NCBI GenBank assembly: GCA_017408185.1
Contig: JAFQVE010000413.1
Coordinates: forward strand, 1 to 6,374
Length of the DNA: 6,374 bases
Direction: 5' to 3'
From: Oscillospiraceae bacterium
Lineage (GTDB): Bacteria > Bacillota_A > Clostridia > Oscillospirales > JAAYXM01
A program made the position numbers and the translations under genes. The notes beneath the pieces are model-generated. The model ran no database searches. It worked only from the letters and a program-made list of their open reading frames with translations, and was not told the origin of the DNA. Below are positions 1 through 6,120 of this stretch, in pieces. The first letter of the stretch is position 1. Every line of letters begins with the position of its first letter.

Positions 1-1310
1 ACGAAGTGGCCGAGAGCGTAGGTATGCTTATGCTCAACCATCTTCGGGTTTCCTGTTGTTCCCGAGGAGAAGAACATAAGTGCAGGCTCACTGCCTGACG
101 GAGTTTCGTCGCTTCTCTCGAAATTGCTTGAATACATCTGATATTCGCTGTCAAAATCGTGCCAGCCATCGCGCTTGCCGCCGACGAGAACGAGAGTCTT
201 GACACTCGGGCATTTCTTTGCAGCTGCTTCTGCAATCTCCGCTGTGCCGTCATCCGCTGTACATACGATTGCTTTTACATTCGCTGCTTCATAGCGGTAT
301 ACAAAGTCGTGATCCTTGAGCTGATGTGTTGCAGGGATTGCAACGGCGCCGAGCTTATGAAGAGCTACCATTGAGAACCAGAACTGATAGTGGCGCTTGA
401 GAACGAGCATAACCCTGTCGCCCTTCTCGATTCCGAGAGACTTAAAGTAGTTTGCACATCTTGCACTCTCGCGCTTGATATCTTCAAAGGTGAATCTTCT
501 CTCTGTTAAATCCTTTGCAACGTGAAGCATTGCAAGCTTTGTCGGATTCTTCTTTGCGATTTCATCAACAACGTCAAAGCCGAAGTTGAAGGATTCTGTG
601 TTCTGGAACTCGACCTTTTCAAGAACACCCGGTTCGCTCTCCGTGCATTTTACAAACTTGTCGCAAACAAGGCTTGTCGTCGGGCGGAGCGAAACGACGC
701 TCTCAAGAACCTCATCCGCATTTGCGTCCTCACCGGGGAGAACAACTGCACAGAAGGTGCAGTCCTCGCCGCCTACGGCAATCATACCGTGTGGTGTTGA
801 GCTGTTATAATAGATGCTGTCGCCCTCGTTAAGCACTTCGGTGTGTTCACCCACCTGAACCTTGAGCGATCCGCTGATAACAAGGTCAAACTCCTGACCG
901 CTGTGCTTTGTGAGATGGATCGGCTTATGCTGAAGCTCTTCGGAATATTCATATCGCACCCAATGCGGCTCTGCGATCTTATTTTTAAACTTCGGAGCAA
1001 GGTTCTGAATCGTGATACCCTCTTCCTTCGCAGTCTCCTGACCTTTGCCCTTACGGGTTACTGTGTAGGAAGAAAGATGTGCACTCTTTCCCTCCAAAAG
1101 CTCTGTAAGCTCCATATCAAATGCCAGTGCACACTTGTGAACGAAGGCAAAAGGCATATCTGCCGCTCCGTTCTCATATTTTTCGTACTCTTCAAGTGTT
1201 ACTTCGGTTTTCTTTGCCATTTCCTCAACACTTAATCCCATTACATCGCGCATTTCACGGATTCGGGATGCCACCTCATTAAGCTGATTAAGCGTTTTCT
1301 GTGTGCTCAT
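1..1310 (-). CDS. XRE helix-turn-helix / cupin / acyl-CoA synthetase fusion (3' end outside window)
   Basis: The frame is open for 436 codons from ATG at 1310 to the window edge. Residues about 12-72 resemble an XRE/HTH_3 DNA-binding domain (RIREMRDVMGLSVEEMAKKT, then EEYEKYENG). Residues about 115-192 form a small cupin (KHSGQEFDLVISG, then GDSIYYNSSTPHG). From about 240 it reads as an ANL-family AMP-forming ligase, with the ATP-binding A3 loop FFSSGTTGNPKMVEH at 413-427, as in medium-chain acyl-CoA synthetases (MACS). The family activates a carboxylic acid via acyl-AMP to acyl-CoA in the cytoplasm; the substrate cannot be read here. The C-terminal part is missing, so the catalytic lysine is unseen. 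The start is well supported: AAAGGAG at 1319-1325 lies 8 nt upstream. The gene follows a T-box leader. XRE-cupin proteins are usually separate regulators; here that module is in frame with the enzyme, with no stop or internal frameshift visible. Confidence 0.93.
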   Translation of the reverse strand, partial: MSTQKTLNQLNEVASRIREMRDVMGLSVEEMAKKTEVTLEEYEKYENGAADMPFAFVHKCALAFDMELTELLEGKSAHLSSYTVTRKGKGQETAKEEGITIQNLAPKFKNKIAEPHWVRYEYSEELQHKPIHLTKHSGQEFDLVISGSLKVQVGEHTEVLNEGDSIYYNSSTPHGMIAVGGEDCTFCAVVLPGEDANADEVLESVVSLRPTTSLVCDKFVKCTESEPGVLEKVEFQNTESFNFGFDVVDEIAKKNPTKLAMLHVAKDLTERRFTFEDIKRESARCANYFKSLGIEKGDRVMLVLKRHYQFWFSMVALHKLGAVAIPATHQLKDHDFVYRYEAANVKAIVCTADDGTAEIAEAAAKKCPSVKTLVLVGGKRDGWHDFDSEYQMYSSNFERSDETPSGSEPALMFFSSGTTGNPKMVEHKHTYALGHF

Positions 1311-1318
1311 TGGAAATT

Positions 1319-1325
1319 CTCCTTT
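1319..1325 (-). promoter_or_regulatory. Ribosome binding site of the HTH-cupin-ligase gene
   Basis: On the minus strand AAAGGAG lies 8 nt before the ATG at 1310. It sits downstream of the T-box terminator, so the start is translated only from read-through transcripts. It also fixes the start upstream of the helix-turn-helix, showing that this domain is part of the protein. Confidence 0.85.
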
Positions 1326-1353
1326 CAAATTAAAAATATAAAATTTCTAATTG

Positions 1354-1400
1354 AATAACAAAGACTCGTCTCAAAGCTTTTTACTTCTTTGAGACGAGCC
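1354..1400 (-). terminator. Rho-independent terminator of the T-box leader
   Basis: A 14 bp stem pairs GGCUCGUCUCAAAG (1400-1387) with CUUUGAGACGAGUC (1376-1363) with one G-U pair, a 10 nt loop, then UUUGUUAUU. It lies directly after the T-box and 44 nt before the ligase start. Its 5' arm is the strand captured by the antiterminator, which makes it conditional rather than constitutive. Confidence 0.92.
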
Positions 1401-1653
1401 GAATAAACTATATCCGATACCCGCGGTACCACTCAAATTGCACTTATCGTGCCACTCAGGCTCTAACAAGCCTTATGCATTAACGCAGCAATCACGGAAA
1501 GCATCTACTCGTTCTTCTTTGGGAACTTTCGGGCTTTCGGCTCAGAAGTGATAGGTTTTAAAAAGAACTCCGCTATCGGGATCACAGCACCCCCGACTCT
1601 CTGAAAGTTTTGTTACTTTTCCGTCTTCGTCATAGCCTTTGCTATTCAATTTT
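1354..1653 (-). ncRNA. T-box riboswitch leader (tRNA-sensing)
   Basis: The leader runs from about 1653 to the U-tract ending near 1354. The T-box itself reads UUGAGUGGUACCGCGG (1436-1421), with bulge UGGU at 1431-1428, which pairs with an ACCA tRNA end (discriminator A). Stem I is recognisable: base pairing GGCU 1637-1634 with AGCC 1542-1539; GAAG 1628-1625 with CUUC 1548-1545 around a kink-turn-like bulge; AGUAA (loop E strand) at 1617-1613; AGAGAG bulge at 1602-1597; and distal hairpin UCGGG/CCCGA with loop GGUGCUGUGAU. The specifier lies in 1555-1549 (CCUAUCA); candidates are AUC (Ile), UAU (Tyr) or CUA (Leu). UUUGAG (1437-1432) can pair with CUCAAA (1393-1388) in the 5' arm of the terminator, giving a mutually exclusive antiterminator. 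By family mechanism, uncharged cognate tRNA should allow read-through into the ligase gene. Confidence 0.95.
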
Positions 1654-1659
1654 GTTGAT

Positions 1660-1688
1660 ATTATACTCCTGTGATTTTCATTTGTCAA
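1660..1688 (-). promoter_or_regulatory. Sigma-A promoter of the T-box / ligase transcript
   Basis: A perfect -35 TTGACA (1688-1683) and perfect -10 TATAAT (1665-1660) are separated by 17 bp, predicting a start near 1653. A/T tracts at about 1690-1710 resemble an UP element. The promoter begins 30 bp after the rhamnosidase stop, so the ligase is transcribed independently of that gene. Consensus strength is typical where control is by downstream attenuation. Confidence 0.88.
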
Positions 1689-1718
1689 GAGTTTTTTTGA
1701 AAAATTTTCCCGCCTGTT

Positions 1719-3938
1719 CTATCGCACAAAACGGTGCCGTCCGCTTCCGAGCGTCAAAGCGTCCTCACCCGGCAAATCAAGCCTTGCGGTTACACCCTCC
1801 GGCAGTTCTATATCATAACATACATATGCATTTTCATAATACCACTTTACACCTATTTCGCCATATGAAGTTTTAATACGCCCTTCCGCAAATCCTATTT
1901 CTTCCAATGGATGCGGAACGATCCCAACCTCTTTGTATCCGGGTTTTATCGGCTTTATTCCCACAGCGACACCAAAAATCCAGTCAAACACGGCTCCATA
2001 CGCATAGTGATTGAACGAATTCATATCCGCGCTCCAGAAGCTGCCGTCTTCCTTGATGCCATTCCAATGCTCCCACATCGTTGTTGCACCGTGATTTATC
2101 GGATACAACCACGACGGACTTTCTTCACGAAGAAGAAGTCTATATGCAACATCCGTGTATCCGTTCTCAGACAGCGCGTGAAGTATGTGTGGTGTTCCGA
2201 GAAATCCGCAGGTATTGCAGCCCCCGTTTTCCGCTATAAGCTCAACGAGCCTTTTTGCAAAATATGCCCTGTCCTTTTCCTCGCAAAGCCCAAAGCGCAG
2301 TGCCAGCACATATGCAGTCTGGGTTTCAAGAATTGGCTCGTCATCAGCGTTTTCCCGATTATCCGAAACAAGATGCAGCTTTCCGTCTTTTAAATATTCA
2401 GCCCTGAATGCTGAAATAATTTTCTCATAAAGCTTCTCATATTCCGATACCTCTTCACCGAGCACCTTTCCTGCTTTTATAAGAATTGATGTGGAATGTG
2501 CAAAAAACGCACTCGCAATGAAATGCGTCGGAGTAAGCCCTTTATATTCATCCGGATTTCCGTCAAGCGCAAGCCAATCGCCGTAGTGCTCGCCGGAAGT
2601 CCACAAATATTTGCAGCCACTTTCCTTCCGCATATATTCAACCCAGTTCTTCATCATCGGATAATGCTCTCGCAGGAGAGCTTTATCCCCATAAGCAAGA
2701 TAGAGCTCCCACGGGATTATACAGGCGGCATCGCTCCAGCCGGTAGCCGGATGAATATCTTCGAGATTCCTTCTGCAATTCGGAACAATATCTCCTATCG
2801 CTCCGTCATCGCGTTGCTCTTCAGCCATATCGCCAAGCCATTTTGTAAAGAACCGCTTCACATCGTAATTTATCATTGCAGTCGGCGCAAACACTTGTGC
2901 ATCTCCCGTCCAGCCAAGGCGCTCATCGCGCTGAGGACAGTCTGTAGGAACATCGAGAAAATTGGATTTCTGCCCCCATAGAATATTACGGTAAAGCTGA
3001 TTTATTTTTTCGTTGCCGCAAGAAAAGTCCCCTGTCCTTTTCATATTGGAATAAACTGCAATCGCGCTAAAGCATCCGGGATCAATCTCTTCAAACGGAT
3101 ACTCAGCAAGTCGCACATATCTGAAACCCTGAAAGCAAAATCGCGGCTTGAATACATCGTTTTCACCGCTGAGAATATATACGTTTTCATTCCTCGCCGA
3201 GCGCATATTGTCCGTATAGAAATTACCGTCAGAATCAAGCACCTCGGCATGGTGCACAACAATTTTCCCACCGCGCTCTCCGCGGATTTTTATTTCCACA
3301 TAGCCCGTGAGATTCTGCCCGAAATCAAGAACAACCTCACCTTCAGGAGTATGAATAAGCCCACACGGCGAAAGGCGTTCATGCTCAACAATAAGCTCCC
3401 CGACACTGGGGATGAGCTTTGTTTCAAAATCCGACACCTTGGCTTTTCCGAGCAGCTTTTCAGATGCCGTCATATCCACGGTCTCACCGTGATACATTTC
3501 CGAAAAGGTTACTTTTGAAGTGTATACATCCCACGAATCATCCGTAAACAGGTAATCTTCCGCACCATCTGTATATGTAATATGCAGATTTGCAATTACA
3601 AGCGGTTGCTTTGTCTGATACGGATACGGATTTGTTAACCCGACACTTCCGACAGCCCATCCGCGCCCAAGCTCAATCTCAACGGTGTTATCATCACACA
3701 GAAAATCCGTGATGTCATACTCACGGTATTGAACCCTCTTGCCATAGCTCGTCCAGCCCGGTGCAAAAACATCATTTCCTATTCGCTTTCCGTTTATGTA
3801 TGCATAGAAAATCCCTATAGCAGAAACCTGTACAACACATTTTTTCACATGTTTTTCGCAGCAAAAATCACGATGAAATTTCACCACTGCAGCATCGGTA
3901 TCAATCGGAGCTTTTATCCAGCTTGCGTTTTTTATCAT
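1719..3938 (-). CDS. Alpha-L-rhamnosidase, glycoside hydrolase family 78
   Basis: From ATG at 3938 this gives 739 residues. It should hydrolyse terminal alpha-L-rhamnose by the inverting mechanism of GH78. An N-terminal beta domain (about 20-185, with INGKRIGNDVFAPGWTSY) precedes a beta-sandwich with LDFGQNLTGYVE (about 204-215). The helical-barrel catalytic domain contains DCPQRDERLGWTGD at 333-346 and MWEHWNG at 622-628, and a C-terminal beta domain ends the protein. By family comparison E339 is the likely general acid and E623 the likely base, with D333 and D346 supporting; all are present. There is no signal peptide or membrane segment, so it probably acts inside the cell on imported rhamno-oligosaccharides or glycosides. 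It is shorter than many GH78 enzymes (often 850-1000). The open frame extends to a TTG at 3989, but that codon overlaps the promoter -35; ATG 3938 follows AAAGGG with 9 nt spacing. Confidence 0.95.
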   Translation of the reverse strand: MIKNASWIKAPIDTDAAVVKFHRDFCCEKHVKKCVVQVSAIGIFYAYINGKRIGNDVFAPGWTSYGKRVQYREYDITDFLCDDNTVEIELGRGWAVGSVGLTNPYPYQTKQPLVIANLHITYTDGAEDYLFTDDSWDVYTSKVTFSEMYHGETVDMTASEKLLGKAKVSDFETKLIPSVGELIVEHERLSPCGLIHTPEGEVVLDFGQNLTGYVEIKIRGERGGKIVVHHAEVLDSDGNFYTDNMRSARNENVYILSGENDVFKPRFCFQGFRYVRLAEYPFEEIDPGCFSAIAVYSNMKRTGDFSCGNEKINQLYRNILWGQKSNFLDVPTDCPQRDERLGWTGDAQVFAPTAMINYDVKRFFTKWLGDMAEEQRDDGAIGDIVPNCRRNLEDIHPATGWSDAACIIPWELYLAYGDKALLREHYPMMKNWVEYMRKESGCKYLWTSGEHYGDWLALDGNPDEYKGLTPTHFIASAFFAHSTSILIKAGKVLGEEVSEYEKLYEKIISAFRAEYLKDGKLHLVSDNRENADDEPILETQTAYVLALRFGLCEEKDRAYFAKRLVELIAENGGCNTCGFLGTPHILHALSENGYTDVAYRLLLREESPSWLYPINHGATTMWEHWNGIKEDGSFWSADMNSFNHYAYGAVFDWIFGVAVGIKPIKPGYKEVGIVPHPLEEIGFAEGRIKTSYGEIGVKWYYENAYVCYDIELPEGVTARLDLPGEDALTLGSGRHRFVR

Positions 3939-3947
3939 AAAAGCACG

Positions 3948-3953
3948 CCCTTT
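3948..3953 (-). promoter_or_regulatory. Ribosome binding site that decides the rhamnosidase start
   Basis: AAAGGG lies 9 nt before ATG 3938 on the minus strand. The upstream in-frame TTG (3989) and ATG (3974) have no site this good and lie at or before the predicted transcription start, so 3938 is chosen. Confidence 0.7.
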
Positions 3954-3960
3954 CACTCCG

Positions 3961-3989
3961 ATTATATCACGCATTTTTTCACATATCAA
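3961..3989 (-). promoter_or_regulatory. Sigma-A promoter of the rhamnosidase
   Basis: TTGATA (3989-3984), 17 bp spacer, TATAAT (3966-3961). The predicted start is near 3954, leaving a leader of about 16 nt before ATG 3938. It suggests the rhamnosidase can be expressed apart from the upstream aldolase operon. Confidence 0.75.
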
Positions 3990-3991
3990 TC

Positions 3992-4045
3992 ATGAATTCT
4001 TTTTCTCAGCATCACGAAATATATTTATTTGGTTATAGAATTCAT
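3992..4045. repeat. 9 bp inverted repeat upstream of the rhamnosidase promoter
   Basis: ATGAATTCT (3992-4000) and its exact reverse complement AGAATTCAT (4037-4045) are 36 bp apart, centre to centre about 45 bp. Each arm contains the small palindrome GAATTC. There is no U-tract, so it does not look like a terminator. Its place just upstream of the -35 would suit a pair of operator sites, but this is a guess from position and symmetry only. Confidence 0.4.
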
Positions 4046-4058
4046 ACAAAAAGAGTGT

Positions 4059-4823
4059 TTACAAGACAAACGCCTCGCACAAACCTTTATAGCTTTCCGA
4101 GAGAAGTGAAATTTCACTTCCTGTCCAGAAAATGTTTCCGCCGAGGTTTCTGTATCTCGGAATGAGGGTTTTATCGTCCACAAAGCTTCCGCAGGAGATT
4201 TCTTTCTCATTGCAGATCGAAAATACCTTTCCGATAAACTCTGTCATTTTATCGCTCATAATATCAAGCGGAGTTTCAAGCATAATTGATGCGTCATACG
4301 GACCTATGAGCACTCCTGAAACCTCACTTTTATATTTTCCGAGGATTTCAGGAAGAACAGACAATCCCTCCTCCGATTCCATCTGAACAAAAAGAAGGCG
4401 ATTATTGTTATATTTTCCGACACTCCCCTCGTCCTCACGGCGGAGGTTTGAAAAGCCACCACAGCCTTTTCTTCCTCTCGGGAAATATCGCATTGCGCGG
4501 ATTGCGGTTTCTACCTGCGAAATGCTTTCAACACGCGGAATTATGATTCCGTCCGCGCCCATATCAAGAGTTTTTGAAATAAGATGCGGAATACAATCGG
4601 GAATTCTGACAATGCCCGGAAGGTCGCAAAGTCTGCAGGTGCGGAGAAGCGTCTCCGCACTCTCTACAGATAATGTTCCGTGTTCGAGATCAAGAACAAC
4701 CGCATCAAACGGAAAACGTGAAATAACCTCAATTATGCCGCTCCAGCCTATGTTTCCGAGGTTTGTCGTGAGAACCTCCTCGCGCGCGGCTATTTTTCTT
4801 TTAAGCTCTTCAAATCTGCTCAT
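4059..4823 (-). CDS. HpcH/HpaI-family class II aldolase
   Basis: A 254-residue protein of the usual family length and a TIM-barrel pattern. Family residues seen are VVLDLEHG (H48, catalytic histidine of HpaI), VRIP (R73, carboxylate-binding arginine), GADGIIIPRVES at 89-100, FVQMESEEGL (E149, metal ligand) and IGPYDAS (D177, metal ligand). All four residues matching HpaI H45/R70/E149/D175 are therefore present. The family cleaves or forms 4-hydroxy-2-oxo acids to pyruvate (or related oxo acids) plus an aldehyde with Mg2+, Mn2+ or Co2+, in the cytoplasm. The specific substrate is unknown; 2-keto-3-deoxy-L-rhamnonate aldolase (RhmA) and 4-hydroxy-2-oxoheptanedioate aldolase (HpaI) are relatives. 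ATG 4823 is preceded by GAGGA with 6 nt spacing, overlapping the TGA stop of the aminotransferase 9 bp upstream, which implies one operon and probable translational coupling. Confidence 0.9.
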   Translation of the reverse strand: MSRFEELKRKIAAREEVLTTNLGNIGWSGIIEVISRFPFDAVVLDLEHGTLSVESAETLLRTCRLCDLPGIVRIPDCIPHLISKTLDMGADGIIIPRVESISQVETAIRAMRYFPRGRKGCGGFSNLRREDEGSVGKYNNNRLLFVQMESEEGLSVLPEILGKYKSEVSGVLIGPYDASIMLETPLDIMSDKMTEFIGKVFSICNEKEISCGSFVDDKTLIPRYRNLGGNIFWTGSEISLLSESYKGLCEAFVL

Positions 4824-4832
4824 AGCTCTTCC

Positions 4833-5999
4833 TCACAGTGATTCCACAAATTCACGCATTCTCGAAAGCCCTTCAACAAGGTCTTCTTCCGAGAGCGCAT
4901 ATGACATCCTTATGTGCCCTGCTCCGTTTTCACCAAAGCCCGACCCCGGAGTTGTTGACACCCTCTTTTCAAGAAGGAGTCTTTCGCAGAACTCATCATC
5001 GGAAAGTCCCGTTCCGCGGATATCGACAAAGGCATAGAATGCCCCCTGAAGCGCTGGGCAGGAAAGCCCCGGGATCTTATTTATTCCCTCAAGCAGAATA
5101 TTCCGGCGCTTTTCAAAGGATTTCACCATATTCTTCACTGCATCCTGCGGTCCGCGGAGAGCTTCAACTGCGGCATACTGTGCAAATGTTGTCGGGCTTG
5201 CGAGCGTATTTTCATTTATGCGGAGCATTGCGTTTATAATCTCTGCAGGACCCATCGCATAGCCTATTCTCCACCCTGTCATTGCATAGGATTTTGAGAA
5301 GGAGTTGCAGAGAACCGTTCTCTCGCGCATACCTTCAAACATCACGGGGCTCACAAACTCCGTATCGTCATAGATTATATGCTCATAAACCTCGTCACTT
5401 ATGAGGATGAGATCATATTTTATGCAGAGCTTGCAGAGCTTTTCCATTGTCGCTCTATCCATAACTCGCCCCGTCGGGTTTGAGGGTGAGTTGAGGATTA
5501 TCGTCTTTGTCTTATCGGTTATATAGCCTTCAAGCTTATCAACATCATACATATAGTTGCTCGATGCATCAACAGGCACACGGACAGCAACGCCGAGCTC
5601 CATAAGCGGATGGTGAAAATGGTTGCACCAATAAGGATCGGGAACAATCACCTCATCGCCCGGGTTTATAAGCGCTTCACTTGCGGCTCGGAGTGCATTC
5701 ATTCCTCCTGCCGTTATGAGAATTTCCGTCTCAGGGTCATATTTTACTCCATGAGTTTCAACCGTTCTCTCGGAAATCGCCTCACGAAGCTCAAGGACAC
5801 CCTGATTTGCGGCATAGCCTGTCTTGTGTTCTGCAAGTGCCTTTTCGCAAGCACGAACGATATTTTCGGGTGTGTGGAAATCGGGTTCACCGACTGTAAA
5901 CGATATAACATCACTGAGCGTTTTTTCAAGCTCATACATTTTCCTTATTTTAGTTCTGCCGACGCTGTTTGCACGGCGCGAGATGAGATTTTCTTTCAC
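4833..5999 (-). CDS. Fold-type I PLP aminotransferase, aspartate aminotransferase family
   Basis: From GTG 5999 it is 388 residues, the normal family length. Seen in order: GYAANQGVLELREAI (61-75), the PLP-ring region DPYW, NSPSNPTG (N174), ISDEVYEH (D202 for the PLP nitrogen), SFSKSYAMTGWRIGY with Schiff-base K236 and phosphate-binding R244, and HIRMSYA (R364, substrate carboxylate). It transfers an amino group between an amino acid and a 2-oxo acid; the exact pair cannot be assigned. An ATG three codons upstream (6008) is in frame, but AAAGGA directly abuts it, whereas the same site has 9 nt spacing to GTG 5999, so GTG is preferred; the difference is three residues. First gene of an operon with the aldolase. 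Confidence 0.93.
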   Translation of the reverse strand: MKENLISRRANSVGRTKIRKMYELEKTLSDVISFTVGEPDFHTPENIVRACEKALAEHKTGYAANQGVLELREAISERTVETHGVKYDPETEILITAGGMNALRAASEALINPGDEVIVPDPYWCNHFHHPLMELGVAVRVPVDASSNYMYDVDKLEGYITDKTKTIILNSPSNPTGRVMDRATMEKLCKLCIKYDLILISDEVYEHIIYDDTEFVSPVMFEGMRERTVLCNSFSKSYAMTGWRIGYAMGPAEIINAMLRINENTLASPTTFAQYAAVEALRGPQDAVKNMVKSFEKRRNILLEGINKIPGLSCPALQGAFYAFVDIRGTGLSDDEFCERLLLEKRVSTTPGSGFGENGAGHIRMSYALSEEDLVEGLSRMREFVESL

Positions 6000-6008
6000 A
6001 GCAATCAT

Positions 6009-6014
6009 TCCTTT
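6009..6014 (-). promoter_or_regulatory. Ribosome binding site that decides the aminotransferase start
   Basis: AAAGGA (6014-6009) abuts ATG 6008, too close for initiation, but has ideal 9 nt spacing to the in-frame GTG 5999. An earlier AAAGG at 6024-6020 is probably at or before the transcription start and so not in the mRNA. Confidence 0.65.
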
Positions 6015-6025
6015 CTTTGCCTTTG

Positions 6026-6054
6026 ATTATAAAACAAACTCATCATTCTGTCAA
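6026..6054 (-). promoter_or_regulatory. Sigma-A promoter of the aminotransferase-aldolase operon
   Basis: Perfect TTGACA (6054-6049), 17 bp spacer and perfect TATAAT (6031-6026). The predicted transcription start is near 6019, giving a leader of about 20 nt to GTG 5999. Confidence 0.88.
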
Positions 6055-6055
6055 T

Positions 6056-6072
6056 AGATTGTTCAACAATCT
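6056..6072. promoter_or_regulatory. Perfect 17 bp palindrome, candidate GntR/FadR-type operator
   Basis: AGATTGTTGAACAATCT has 8 bp arms around one central base. It contains TTGTTGAACAA, matching the TNGTNNNACNA form known for operators of the FadR subfamily of GntR regulators. It ends one base upstream of the aminotransferase -35, a position suiting repression or activation. No regulator gene is in the window. Confidence 0.6.
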
Positions 6073-6083
6073 TACAATTTATC

Positions 6084-6112
6084 TTGAAGTTTTCCATTTA
6101 GGATGATATAAT
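6084..6112 (+). promoter_or_regulatory. Possible plus-strand promoter facing the repeat region
   Basis: TTGAAG (6084-6089), 17 bp, TATAAT (6107-6112), predicting a start near 6119. The region is A/T-rich, so a chance match is quite possible. If real, it is divergent from the aminotransferase promoter with the palindrome between them. Confidence 0.3.
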
Positions 6113-6120
6113 AATTATAT

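Noticed and set aside
522..1235. Plus-strand open frames of 92 to 130 codons
   Set aside because: They are antisense to the HTH-cupin-ligase gene, whose frame has clear motifs, and they lack ribosome binding sites.
1691..1718. Terminator after the rhamnosidase
   Set aside because: Only a short A/T palindrome (GAAAAATTTTC) is present, without a GC-rich stem. It is better explained as A/T tracts upstream of the T-box promoter.
4049..4079. Possible terminator at the end of the aldolase (GTTT/AAAC stem before TTTTT)
   Set aside because: The stem is only about 4 + 3 bp with an internal loop and overlaps the stop codon. It is too weak to call, so read-through to the rhamnosidase cannot be excluded.
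4405..5037. 210-codon open frame on the plus strand
   Set aside because: It is antisense to the aldolase and aminotransferase, low in complexity (serine/arginine-rich), and has no recognisable motif. It is a shadow of the real frames.
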